Origin: Linum tenue
Lineage: Eukaryota > Streptophyta > Magnoliopsida > Malpighiales > Linaceae
Reading direction: 5' to 3'
Assembly: GCA_946122785.1 (NCBI GenBank)
Contig: CAMGYJ010000008.1
Coordinates: forward strand, 8,085,475-8,149,474
Length of the DNA: 64,000 nucleotides
Made by a program: the position numbers and the translations under genes. Below are positions 33,225 through 44,246 of the stretch, piece after piece (within the stretch, counting starts at the first letter, position 1; the number at the start of each line of letters is the position of its first letter). A model generated the notes under the pieces. It saw only the letters and a list, made by a program, of their open reading frames with translations, was not told where the DNA came from and searched no databases.

Positions 33225-34042
33225 GGGCTTAGGATAGGGTCAGTTACTGACCTATGAGTAACTAAATTTGAATCTTTAGATCTAAGTGGGTCCAGAAAAT
33301 TCAATTCTAAAGGTTGTTAATTAAAATTATTTTATTTTTCCTAGTTTTCTGAATCGGCTCTAATCTTCTTCGTTCTAACTCGGATTTCAATTTTTTTTGC
33401 ACAAATGGAACGAGTTCGTTGTGCTCTACAAAATGAGATCAATTTTCAATATATTTTGAGAACTTTTTTTTACCAACTACATACCATATGGTAACTTCTT
33501 CATTTTTAAGTCGTTTTTGAAAACGTTTGCTCAGAAAGAACGAGTTCATCGGGATCTATTGGATCTGTAAATTTCTGGGCGAAAAAATACTGGATAAAAA
33601 ATTATCATATTTTACCACTATGGTATGTGGGTGGTAACTTGTAGTAAACAATGAAGAAAGTCGTAAATGACAGTTAGTATATTTCTACTATCATGTATTC
33701 AACCTTCTTACCATATTGGTATGTTCATACCATCATGGTACGTTTTCTTACCATATGATATTAAATAGGAGCATACCATATGGTAATGACTGGTAAAAAA
33801 TTATTTAATTTTTTGTACTAAAAATATATCAAAGTGGATATCATTTTAAAGAGCACATTTAATCTGATTTTCTGTGTAAAAAAATTAAATTTCGACTTAA
33901 AACAATAGAGAAATCGTTCGTTAAATATTAAAGGGAAATAGATAAAAGACTTTCCAGGAGAGAAAGGATACTGATGTCATGCTGATGTGAACAAGTTACT
34001 CATGGTTACTAACCGTAGAGTTACTGACCTGATCCGTTCCCC
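33225..34042. mobile_element. Non-autonomous DNA element with imperfect terminal inverted repeats
   Basis: 818 bp with ends GGGCTTAGGATAGGGTCAGTTACT and, inverted, GGGGAACGGATCAGGTCAGTAACT. TTAACA flanks it on both sides (33219-33224, 34043-34048). The interior has no ORF and many ACCATATGGTA-like palindromes. The superfamily cannot be assigned from a 6-bp repeat. Confidence 0.5.
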
Positions 34043-34048
34043 TTAACA

Positions 34049-36885
34049 CGTGCTTTAAATATAGAAGGTCCGAATTATCAACAGATTCAATTTTTTTTTT
34101 CTAATTCAAAGTTTGATCTTAAGTTTTGCTTCAATTTTCTTAATGTCTATCAAAACGAATTCAATATCATATTAAGAATTTATTGAGATAAATATGTAAA
34201 ATTATTATTAGGTGTACGAGACTCCAATAAACTACTTTCTTGTCATCATAGTTAGTCAAATATGGTCAGCTTAATTTTGGAAGTAAAAAATATTTCGAAG
34301 CCACCTCATCCCTTGTGACCCGATCCAATGAATACCTTGAATTCACTGCAGGGGTTAAATTTGCCACATACAATGTAATAACTAAAAAATAAAAATTATA
34401 AGCAGACGGTATTTGACTAAAAATTATAAGCAGACGGTATTAAAATATTAAAAAGGGAGAGAGTACTGAGTACAAAGACTAGAGAAGAAATTCCGATCCA
34501 CAGAGCGGCACCTGACATAAATGTCGTTCATACATCATAATATAGTTTACTAGTCTAAGTGAGGAGTAGGCTTTTGTTGAAATAATGGATGATCGGAACA
34601 ATCGTACAAAAATTAACTAATTATATATCATAATTATATGTTATTCGCAGGAGGAAGAGAGGTACGTGATTAGTTTGTTAATTATCTACATTAAGAAATC
34701 ATCCATATTCTAAACGTGATTAGTTTGTTAATTCAATATTTTCAAAGAAATTGAAGGGCACGTAGTAGTTAGTATTTGACACTTGATAAAGGATTAATTA
34801 ATAAAGATTCTTCCTCAGGCACCCCAGGACTGCTGAATGTCTTTTTGGCTGCTTTTCAAGCCACTGTAACACTTTCCCCCTTCTGTCTTTTGTTCTTTCT
34901 TAGACCCTTTTCTTTCTTCCCTTTTGTATTTTCTCGTACACCTCTGGCGTACTTTTCCAGCAATAAAATTTCACCTTCACCAATAAATCAAAGCGATTTC
35001 TTGTGATAATGGCTTAGACCATATTACTAAAACTAACTAGAATATGTACCATGGATTTCAAAAGAATACAAAATTTCTCAATTAAGAATTTGAAATCATT
35101 TTTTGGACATTATAAATTTATTATTCAAGCGGCATTAAGTTTATATCCTCTTGAAATTCACAAGATATGTTATATAGGATAATCAATTTGAATGTATTGA
35201 TTGGAGGTGATCCAAATACAAAGAATAATTGGTAGTTGTATATGATAGATGCTTCGATATTTCGGTGGATAAATATAATACATATACTAAGACTCCATAT
35301 ACCACGATTTCAATTGTTTTGTAAAAAGGCTTAATCAACCTCCATTAAAATTAAGAGTCAATGTTATAGAGTTGAATTAACGTGATAACCATGATAAATA
35401 ATGAGATTTATAACATTTTCCTGCGATCGACTTACCATATATTCAATATTTTACAGAAATGTGATACAAAAAAATCATATATTCAAATAACTAAAATAGT
35501 TTGAACTTATGAATCAACCTAATTATAATGCAATTAAATGAAATTCACCAGACTACCGAGTCAGATACAACTCTATTTTAAATATTGGCGTACTCTTGGT
35601 GTATGTATGTTCCAAGTGATTTGGGCATTTGATGTACTTTGGTAGACTTCGAACAATCAGAATTTGTTTCTATTAAAATGATCTTGGTGTTTGACATAGA
35701 GAATTAGGGTAAGAGTTCAACTATGTTAGGGTATAATATCACATTCAAAATTTGATTACTTTATAATCTACACTGATAGCGCAATCTCACTCATATAATA
35801 CAGGCTGAGGCTTGGGTGTCTGTGAGGATCACTAGGAGTATTGTATACCAAACACATTTGACTATTGCTTGAATGCATGCATACTAGTAAATAATAAACG
35901 CGTTATAATCTGATTTGTTACACAAAATTATTTGAAATCCCAATCAAAACAAACTATATATGATCCATTAAATATAATGGGGATTAATTATCTAGAAAGC
36001 ATAAGATAAAATCGATATCTTTATATTCTTTTGAAGGCTATAATGTTCGAGTTATCACTATAGTATAACAATACTTTACTGTGTTATTATACATCATATT
36101 GCTTATTGATTATTGTTGATCACTTCATTACATGTCTCAAACGCGGTATAGCTAGGGTAAAGTTGTGGAATATTCTGATCCCCCCTCCCCTCTCTGTTGA
36201 TGGGATAAACGAGTCGAGGAGCCTCTTATTTTTCCTGAATGGTTAAAGATAGTTCTAAAAATTACTAACCATCGTCCTAATTTTATACGTAATTACTGAA
36301 TTGTTCAAAATCCAACAAATTATCTTATGGACCGAATCATAAATCGTAGTAAAAGAATTAGAATTTTTTTTATATAAACCAAAAGAATTCAAAAAAATCC
36401 CAAAATCCCTCAACCGAAGCTAATTTTCGATTGTACCATGGTGCAACCGAATGTTACAACCGAAAATTGGCTTCAGTTGAGGGTTTTGGGTTTTTTTAAA
36501 ATTTTTTTAAGTTTATTATGTTCTTAGCAATTTGTGGCGTTATATTTTGCTCAGCTATTCTTTTTGCATAATAAGTCCTTTTTTTTTTAAGTTTATTATG
36601 TTCTTAGTGTTCTGCGTACTCTGCCCGACTTGACTTTATATACATAGTCTTCTTCAAATACAATGATATCTTCTATATATGCTCTCTTCGTTCTCTAAAA
36701 TAATTAATAATAATGCATTGTTTGTTTCCTTCATAAGAAATATATTAATCACCCATTTTAAAATATTTTGAAATGGAAACAACCAATAAAGAGCTTGAAA
36801 TTTATTAGAATACAGCCATGATCAGCATGAAATTTATTAGAATACAGCCTGCGTATTATCCATATGAAGGCAGGACATAACTAGT
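34049..36885. other. Intergenic, with a LINE-like tail and a hairpin
   Basis: No gene seen. 34800-34990 (CACCCCAGGACTGCTGAATG through T/C-rich sequence to CAATAAAATTTC) looks like a LINE 3' end. A long hairpin at 36391-36497 is listed separately. TTTAAGTTTATTATGTTCTTAG occurs twice, near 36508 and 36587. Confidence 0.4.
36391..36497. repeat. Long imperfect hairpin
   Basis: Arms of about 38 bases (36391-36429 and 36461-36497) around CCCTCAACCGAAGCTAATTTTCG pair with a few mismatches and single-base bulges across a 31-base loop. It could be a small MITE or the foldback of a small-RNA locus. Confidence 0.55.
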
Positions 36886-38542
36886 TTATTTGGGGTGGTA
36901 TGGAGTGGGGATGAGGAACAAATTATTTTGCCTCTTCACTTCGATGCCAAATCTTTCAGACATGTCTAGATCTTCGGGTTTCATTTGGTGAGGGAGCTTC
37001 CAATCAAAATGATAGATTAGATTGGCAAGGGCAAGATGAACCAAAGCCAGCCCGTAATGCATTCCCGGACACATTCGTCGTCCAGCTCCAAATGGGAGGT
37101 AATGAAAATCTACTCCTCTGAAATCAACGGAACTATCGAGGAATCTTTCCGGTTCAAAGACTTCGGGTTCGGTCCAGTGACGTGGATCTCTATTAATAGC
37201 CCATACATTGACGAAAACCCTTGTATTGGCCGGGATTCGATATCTATTAACAACAACGGTTTCCTTACTTTCCCTTGGAATAGCCAAAGGACCAGGAGGA
37301 TGCAGTCTCAAAGTTTCTTTAAGAATTAATTGGAGATATTGCAGTTGATCGATAGATGCCTCGTCAACAACTCCTTTCCCATTAAACACTTTTCTCACCT
37401 CTCGTTGTGCTTTCTCCATAACTCTTGGGTGTTTCATGAGTTCGGACATTGCCCATTCAACAGTGATTGTCCATGTATCAGATCCAGCAAGAAACATGTC
37501 CTGCAATATTATATGCCATCATCATGAGATCAGACTGATCAGTAACTACCAATTAATGGATCAAAACAATGAACCAATACGCAATTAATGAGTGGCTTAC
37601 GAGGATGACAGCTTTAATCTCGGTGAAGCCCAGGTCGTCGGTGTCTTTAAGATTGAGAAGCACACCAAGAAGATCTTCATCGTCGTTTCCTGGAGCTGCT
37701 ACTGTTGATGATCTCTTAGCTATGCGGTCATTGATTATGGTTTCCATGATAGCATCGGCCGCCGAGTGAACCTTCTTCAGCTTTCTCTCAGCTGCGGCAG
37801 TGACGAGTAAACGCAGCAAGTTACTTGAAGGAAAGAGGTCGACGAGGCTGAACCCTCCAAGCGTCTTCATGAAATGTTTGATAAACGGCAAGAAAACTTC
37901 CTCTTGCTTCTGAATCTTGCCAAAGGCGGCACGACAAGTGATGGAGTTGCCGAAGGAGAGCATCATTTCGGTGAGGTTGATGGTGGGCTTCGTGTTGATC
38001 AAGCCCACGAGCTTCGCCATCTCTTCCTCCATGATGGGCCGCAACATCTTGGTACGCCTGGCGCCGAGAAGCTCCATGGCTACAATCTTCCTCATCTTTG
38101 TCCAGTAGGGTCCGTGAGGGGAAAACCCGATGTCTCGGCCTCCGTAGAAGATGATGTTGGCGGCCGGGATGAAGGGCCTGCTGGCGAAGTTGAGATCGTG
38201 GGCCTGCATGAACTCCTTGGCCCATTCCGCCGAGGACACGATCACCGTGGGGATTTCGCCGAGCTGAAGTTGCATCAGAGGGCCGTACTGTCGGGCCAGC
38301 TCCGCTAGCCGGCGGTGTGGGAGGGACGAGCCGGTTGCCAGCTGGTGGAGGTTCCCGATGATCGGCAGCTTCCATGGCCCCGGAGGTGTAGCTGCTTTTG
38401 ATGATGATGATGATGAGGAGCTCAGAGACCTTTTCATTATGATCATTGAAAAAATGGTGACCAAGATTGTGACACTAATTGGGATGATGAAATAATCACT
38501 CGCCATCAGCTCCCCGACTGCTACTACTAATTTCTCACCCAT
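36886..38542 (-). CDS. CYP71D/CYP726-like P450 gene C (intact)
   Basis: Two exons, 38542-37601 and 37500-36886, phase-0 intron, 518 residues. Residues 15-36 form the anchor, followed by a serine run and PPGPWKLP (53-60). C-helix WTKMRK, I-helix AGSDTW, KETLRLHPPGP, FEPERF and haem loop FGAGRRMCPG are present. The start MGEKLVVAVGELM aligns with gene A; an ATG at 38641 would add 33 polar residues in front of the anchor and is unlikely. Gene C is the closest intact relative of the copia-split gene A and shows the uninterrupted NGKGVVDEAS junction. Role inferred: oxidation of the terpene synthase product. Confidence 0.92.
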
Positions 38543-38644
38543 GTCGATCACTTTTCTCTCTTTATCGATCTTTTCTTCTCTTGTAGATTGGTTGGTTTTT
38601 GGTTTGTTTGATCGATGGATCTGCTCGAGAAGATGGCTCATTCG

Positions 38645-38656
38645 TTTATATATACA
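38645..38656 (-). promoter_or_regulatory. TATA box of P450 gene C
   Basis: TATATATAAACG on the minus strand about 105 bases upstream of the chosen ATG. Confidence 0.5.
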
Positions 38657-38659
38657 CCA

Positions 38660-39419
38660 TGAATCAGCATATTAGTTGACTATTATTATTATTATCATCG
38701 TCCACATAAAATACTAATATGTATAACTTTCCACCTACACGGCTGCATGCATGATAAATGTGTTCGCTTGTTATCAGGAGTGAGGAAACGTGATAAATTT
38801 GTTTAATTTCTCCAACTTGCGTATTCGGCTTTGTCACTAATTGTCATTAGTCATTAATTAATTGTTGATTGCGGGTAGTTAATATTCATTCCAGGGCGGC
38901 CGACGGTATTTATTTCACTTAATTATAAAATGGATTCATGACCGAATCAGTTTGTGACGACAATGAGGTCACCAATGTACAATATTTGTTACAACTTTGA
39001 AGCGATCATCACCTACGAAAGAAGGCATTAAAAGATCTATCTCGATGGAGTATATAGGTATTATATTGTTCGTATTTATGGTGTTCGAAGATTCAAACTC
39101 GATACACGCTCGAAAGGTTGATCATTTGAACATGTTTATCAATAGAGAAGAAATTGTGTTTGAAACTGATCTCAACATTTTTTTATAACTACCGCTAAGA
39201 CATGGTTCAATAGAGAAGAAATTGTGTTTCATAGCTGCTCATCCAAAGACCTTGGTCCTTAAAGACCACTTGCCACTGATTTGAAGACTCCATGACCATG
39301 TTGGTAGGTTTGGGTCTCTTTCCATAAAGGTGTCCTGTAATGACGATTCATCTTGATCCCATACTTGACATGCTTAAGTTGGTTTCTTGCGTCCTTAATA
39401 AGATAGGCATGTGACCAGT
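38660..39419. other. Intergenic
   Basis: No gene seen. CAATAGAGAAGAAATTGTGTTT occurs twice, near 39140 and 39209. Confidence 0.4.
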
Positions 39420-39660
39420 AATCCTTATTGCTTGGCGAGGCTTGTGGTGTGACCCACAGTTCAGAGACTGCATCAAGTTATTGCCTCATGCAGTGTGTTG
39501 GTACATCTGGTTGGAGAGAAATAATAGGATTTTCAGGGATGTGGAGTCCTCCCCAAAAGAGATTGGACAGAAGATTGTTCTTATAGTTGGACAATGGTTA
39601 CGAGCTTTTATGGCTAAGGAACGTCTTTTATCGATGTTAAGTTCCAAAATATAGAACAAA
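39420..39660 (+). pseudogene. LINE C-terminal remnant
   Basis: Frame with AVCWYIWLERNNRIFRD, the typical plant LINE segment after reverse transcriptase, and a short tail ending at a stop near 39652. No poly(A) tail or duplication seen. Confidence 0.6.
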
Positions 39661-41941
39661 AACATCATGGTATATAAAGTGGAATGTATAAGTTATATCA
39701 AGTTTTCATATTTTAGTTGGATAATCAACTTCATGAAGATCGACAAGTATGCAATTTTAAAAGAGCACAACAACTGATGATTCGAATTGTTTCTAATATC
39801 TATTTCTTCCATTTCTTCACCCATTGCTTGGAGGAGAGTTTCCCAACTATATTTATTTCTTAATACATATACATTATTGTGGTATACATTCACAGTTTAT
39901 GCTTCAACATAGCCAGCTAGCGGAGCCACCACATGTCGCGGCCGGTGTCATCACTACAAAATAAACCACTTATAGCAGGGGATTTTTTTACTTTTAGAAA
40001 CGGTAGGAACCGTCGCCACCATTCCCGTCAGGGGTTTGGCTAACCGCTGCATAACCGCCTCAAGGAGGACCGCTGCAAATTTACGGCAGCAGACAGTCCA
40101 ACCGCTGGTGAATGATTTTGCAGCGAATTTTGCTACGGTTACGGTTGCTGCCATTGTAAGAATTAGCAGCGGCCAGAATAACTCCAAACTTAGTCCTTGC
40201 AGGGGTTTCGCGACATTCAAGAACCCCTGTTACTAGCAATTTTTTGTCCAACGTTTAAGAGCACTCATGGGAAACCAGATATAATTAACAACCATTCAAA
40301 AGTGGATTTCAGTATTTTACCACAACTTTTCTTCTGTGCTATATTTTTATTTTCACATAAACCATCTAATAATATCAAACTTCAACAAAAATAGAAGTTC
40401 CAATAAAATTCTTAATATTGAACTTTGATGTCTTCTAATAACCCATAGCTGCACTGCAAGCCATACTAACCTGTTACAAAATAAACCAAAACCAAAAAAT
40501 CATTGTCACTGCTACTAGTTGAATTCCAACGTACAAAAACGACCACATGGAAACACAAGACAATGAAGACAAATAAACAGAGAGCTTAGATATGAAAATC
40601 ACTTTAAAAGATCACAATGCTACAGAAAGAACCATTCCCCAACTGCAAGAAAACTCAAATTCTGAAAACTGAATTCTCTCACAAATCACATATACTTGGT
40701 CCTTGCCCAAAGAGCATAGCAAACAAAGAAATGGGACAACCCCCAATACCAGAATTTTTTTTATCACTCATCATGCTAGCTGCTTACACTTCAATATATC
40801 AAGAAGAAACTTTCAGGTAAACAATAAACAAAGAATAAAAGTACTTACCACCATTGGCCGAGATAACTCCACAGAGCTGCAAACTGTTTAGGTTATGGCC
40901 CCGGAACGATAAAGAGTACAATTTCCAGCAAACATCAGGGTCTATCTTGATAGTGGTGAAGGAGCAAAGAGAGATTAAGGGTAAAAGCTATAAACTATAA
41001 TGATACCTTCTGATATGACAACAACCAAAAAGTACCTACGAGGTATGCAACATTTAACAGCTCAATTCACTATCGGAAACCCAAATCTAATTCAAAGACA
41101 AATTTAATGAATGCAGCCTTGTAGTTGGGCATTTTTATCATAGAGATGTATGTTTTGAGTTCCCTACCCGTACACCAGTTTGGCTTGACGAAGATGCACG
41201 AAGTGAACTCTCCATTGACCCTAACTAAATTAAGAGCAGTATCAGTCCTGGAAACAAAATTAGAAAAGTGTCATATAACAGGATGCAATATAACGGGATG
41301 TGGTATAGGAGATTCAACAGCCAACAAGATGAATCAAGGTCGCGTTCTTGAAATACTCTTTAATGAAGGGGCAGAAATGATCAGGTCGCGTTCTTGAAAT
41401 ACTCATGGGGAGTATGAATTTCGTTAACTCTTTAATATAAAGAGAAAAATGTTGGCAGAGCAGCAGATATAAGATTTAACCTCATATATATGCTTGAATA
41501 AGATGCGCTCTCTTGTGCATAATGAACTTAGAACCTTGAACCTCAATGTCTCTTCTCATTTCTGCACCATGTAAAGAGTAATGCAAGAGTCAAAACTATA
41601 TAATTTATTCCCACAAGCACACATGAAGACACTTGTGTTAAGTTGACAAATTAGGCAATTTTAGGGACAAATTTATCCTAAAATCAACAATCCGGACTCA
41701 TAATCAGTTGGAAAAGCAACAATGGAGGAGTGATAAGCAAGTACACAAATCCAAAATGGTGGAGAAAATTACTTTCTGCTTTAGCTCTCTGTTTTCAGTC
41801 TAACCAATAAATAGCAGAATAACAGACAGCAGATGTTCCATAGTTCTAATTGTATCACATAAATATAAGCAATATTAGGCAATGATTTGTATTCAGACAA
41901 AAGCAATTACATATAACCAGTATAAGATTGAAGAAATACAC

Positions 41942-42130
41942 CTTTCTAAAACGTCCCAAGTAGGATTCCCACTTCTAGTGTAGTCATAAGGACCATTTTC
42001 TGTTGCTGATGGCTGTAAAGCAACACATCAGAAGAGAGAAACCAAGTATTGAGAAGAGAGAACAAGGGGGCATGGCTTAGATCCCATGCGAGGATAATTA
42101 CCTGCTTAAATGTAGCTGTTTGGTAAAGGG
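41942..42130 (-). pseudogene. Captured cystathionine beta-lyase exons inside the CACTA element
   Basis: Two minus-strand exons. The first, ending at 42102 before GTAATT, encodes LYQTATFKQ. The second, 42012-41942 between AG and GTGTAT, encodes PSATENGPYDYTRSGNPT followed by WDVLE. These are consecutive exons of plastid cystathionine beta-lyase, a PLP enzyme of methionine biosynthesis; YTRSGNPT is a family hallmark. The next residue is Trp where the family has Arg. The remaining exons, including the PLP lysine, were not found, so this is a captured fragment. Confidence 0.8.
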
Positions 42131-43329
42131 CACACTCAAATACTACATAATGCTAAAAGAGTTAACCTAACTGAAATGGTACCATTCACTACATATATCT
42201 CAGATAAACGACAACTACTAGCTACCCAATTGGGTTTAAATCTTGGGAGTCAAACATTACGGACCAGAAAACAACTAATTAGCATAAGAGAACAGCTAAT
42301 AAACCCGGGATCCATGTGTATGTTTTACCTAACCACCTGATTTTTCCTCTAGCATTACATCTAGTTTTGCAGTATGGGGTTAATATTCCAGTGCAGAGGG
42401 GTTTTGAATCTATGATGCACCCTAACCGAAGCACTCCATATATAGTATAGTTAACATGGGAGAAGAAGATCGTTGCACCATCAGCAGCTAGCTGCTCCAG
42501 CATATAATAATCGTTATACGGGTGGATTTTGATGAAGGTCTAAACTCTTAAAAGGATAGGAGGTGAGTTTATCAGCCATTCATACCACCTACAGCTACAA
42601 AGCCATACATGCACAACAACCATATTCAGAGCTCGAAACACAAAGTTAAGATAAGCAGAGAGGTTAGTAAAATCTATCATTCGAGAGAAACAACCACTTT
42701 CACCCCTAGAGTGCTAGTTTTGCAATCTAAAATTACCTGATTCCCCACTGAGCTAAAGGGTTTCTACACTGTGGAAAGAAGAAACAAAACACGTCGGTGA
42801 CCTTGGCTTTCGAAATCACATCCTAACCTTTTCCCGTACTAGCAAATGAGCGCCAGCATCTAATCTTTTTGTACCAATAAACAGAAAAATTCAAGTCATC
42901 AAGTACATGTCTTAGAGCTATTGCTAAAGAAAGTCAAAAGCTAGCAGATGATGCGAGAACTCACTGGCGACAATGAACTAGAAACCAATTATGAAAGGAA
43001 GAGTGGATACGGAGACAAGCATTCAATCAGGAAGGAATCAATCAACATAATCGATTCACTAGTACCCTTTTACCTCTGTTCGCTGCATTCCCCCTACCAC
43101 TGCATGCTCCCCGATCGAGGTGTTAGTGAACCTCCCCTGAGTAGTTAAGCTCGTTCATACTACAGACAGCGTGAGAAAGTGAGCGTTGGGCTCTCAATAA
43201 CATAGCTGGCGTCGATCATTTAGAGCTACAGCGTCCGTCTCATGAATTGAAACAAACTTCGGGAGAAAATCAGTTGAATAAAAGGTTAGAGGAAACGTAT
43301 CTTGAACTGAAGAGACGATTGAAATTGCT

Positions 43330-43435
43330 CTGTGATCGAAGGTGCTGCCGCTTTTGACCATTGTAGAGGTGGGAGAGGGATCGCCAAAGTCGATGGAGAA
43401 ATTGAAGTCGGCGGGGATCGGAAGAGTTGAGACAT
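43330..43435 (-). other. Possible captured first exon inside the CACTA element
   Basis: A minus-strand ATG near 43434 opens a frame beginning MSQLFRSPPTSISPSTLAIP, rich in Ser and Pro like a transit peptide. It is GC-richer than the surrounding element. I do not recognise the donor gene. Confidence 0.3.
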
Positions 43436-43660
43436 GATTGTTAGGGTTAGGGATTTGTTTACGAGAGAACAGAGTGGAAGAGGCTAGAATACTTTTCGTT
43501 TTTGTTTTTTCTTTCGTATTGAGAGACGAGCACGTTAGGCATTTACAAAATTCTATTTTTAATTAATTGAAAATATACAGCGGTTGTTTTAACCGCTGGA
43601 TAAAACTGCTGTTTTACGGAAATTTTACAATTGCAGCAAGGGTTATAGGAACCCCTGCTA

Positions 43661-44158
43661 CTAAAGCGCTGCTATATGTCTATTCCCTTGTAGTGCATGA
43701 TCGGAGGAAACAAAACTAGCGAAATCAAAGAGCACCACTTCCGGCCCACCGGCGCTCCCCCGGCTGGTGGTCGGAGTACTACTCAAGGGACGACGACATA
43801 GCGGACATGTAGGATGCCTCCTTGTGAATGAATGCGTCGACCATCTGTCGAGACAAACTTTATGAAACACGTGACAACAAGTCAGCTTCCGTATCTCTTC
43901 GCCTTGTTCCACCTTGGACAAGCACACCGCACATTCCGAGGACTGCCGCAGATCTTCGGCGGTTGCCGATACAACGTCGTTAGGCTCGTAATACTCTTGG
44001 ACTTGGTCGTGATCCGGCTGCTGGTGGTTGAGTTCGTAGTTGTAGCTGTGGTGGCGGTGGCGGTGGTGGAAGAAGGAGAGGTGGAACAACAATTCCCAAC
44101 CCCATTTCATGTAAGCCAACGTCATTCTTATGCTTCCCACCACCTTGATAGCATCCAT
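43661..44158 (-). CDS. RING-H2 finger protein with transposon-derived C-terminus
   Basis: 165 residues: N-terminal hydrophobic segment (roughly residues 12-30), His-rich stretch, then a RING-H2 domain CAVCL...CCHVFHKVCLDRW...CPLCRRPL (about residues 76-125). RING-H2 proteins of this size are usually E3 ubiquitin ligases. After FVSSDH the frame enters the CACTA terminus at 43695 and ends ALQGNRHIAAL. The ancestral 3' end, still visible beyond the other CACTA end at 39951, would have encoded DTGRDMWWLR and a stop; a WWLR-type ending is common in RHA/BRH1-like proteins. The RING domain is untouched, so ligase activity may persist, but the 3' UTR and tail are replaced. Confidence 0.8.
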   Translation of the reverse strand: MDAIKVVGSIRMTLAYMKWGWELLFHLSFFHHRHRHHSYNYELNHQQPDHDQVQEYYEPNDVVSATAEDLRQSSECAVCLSKVEQGEEIRKLTCCHVFHKVCLDRWSTHSFTRRHPTCPLCRRPLSSTPTTSRGSAGGPEVVLFDFASFVSSDHALQGNRHIAAL

Positions 44159-44246
44159 TCTTAATCTTCTCTGTAGCTAGTGAAGAATGGTTAGAATTAG
44201 TGCTAGATAGTAGTAGTGGTGATGGCATAGGGCATCCATCCTTCAG

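Larger units (their letters stand above)
39952..43695. mobile_element. Pack-type CACTA transposon carrying cystathionine beta-lyase exons
   Basis: 3,744-bp element with ends CACTACAAAATAAACC and (inverted) CACTACAAGGGAATAG, flanked by the 3-bp repeat CAT (39949-39951 and 43696-43698). Subterminal zones carry AACCGCTG/CAGCGGTT and AGCAGGGG words in both orientations. No transposase was found. The interior contains at least two exons of cystathionine beta-lyase with intact splice sites, a minus-strand open stretch near 41120-41250 and a putative first exon near 43330-43435, all on the minus strand. Confidence 0.85.

Noticed and set aside
38545..38641. Upstream in-frame start for P450 gene C
   Set aside because: Adds 33 polar residues before the anchor; the downstream ATG matches gene A.
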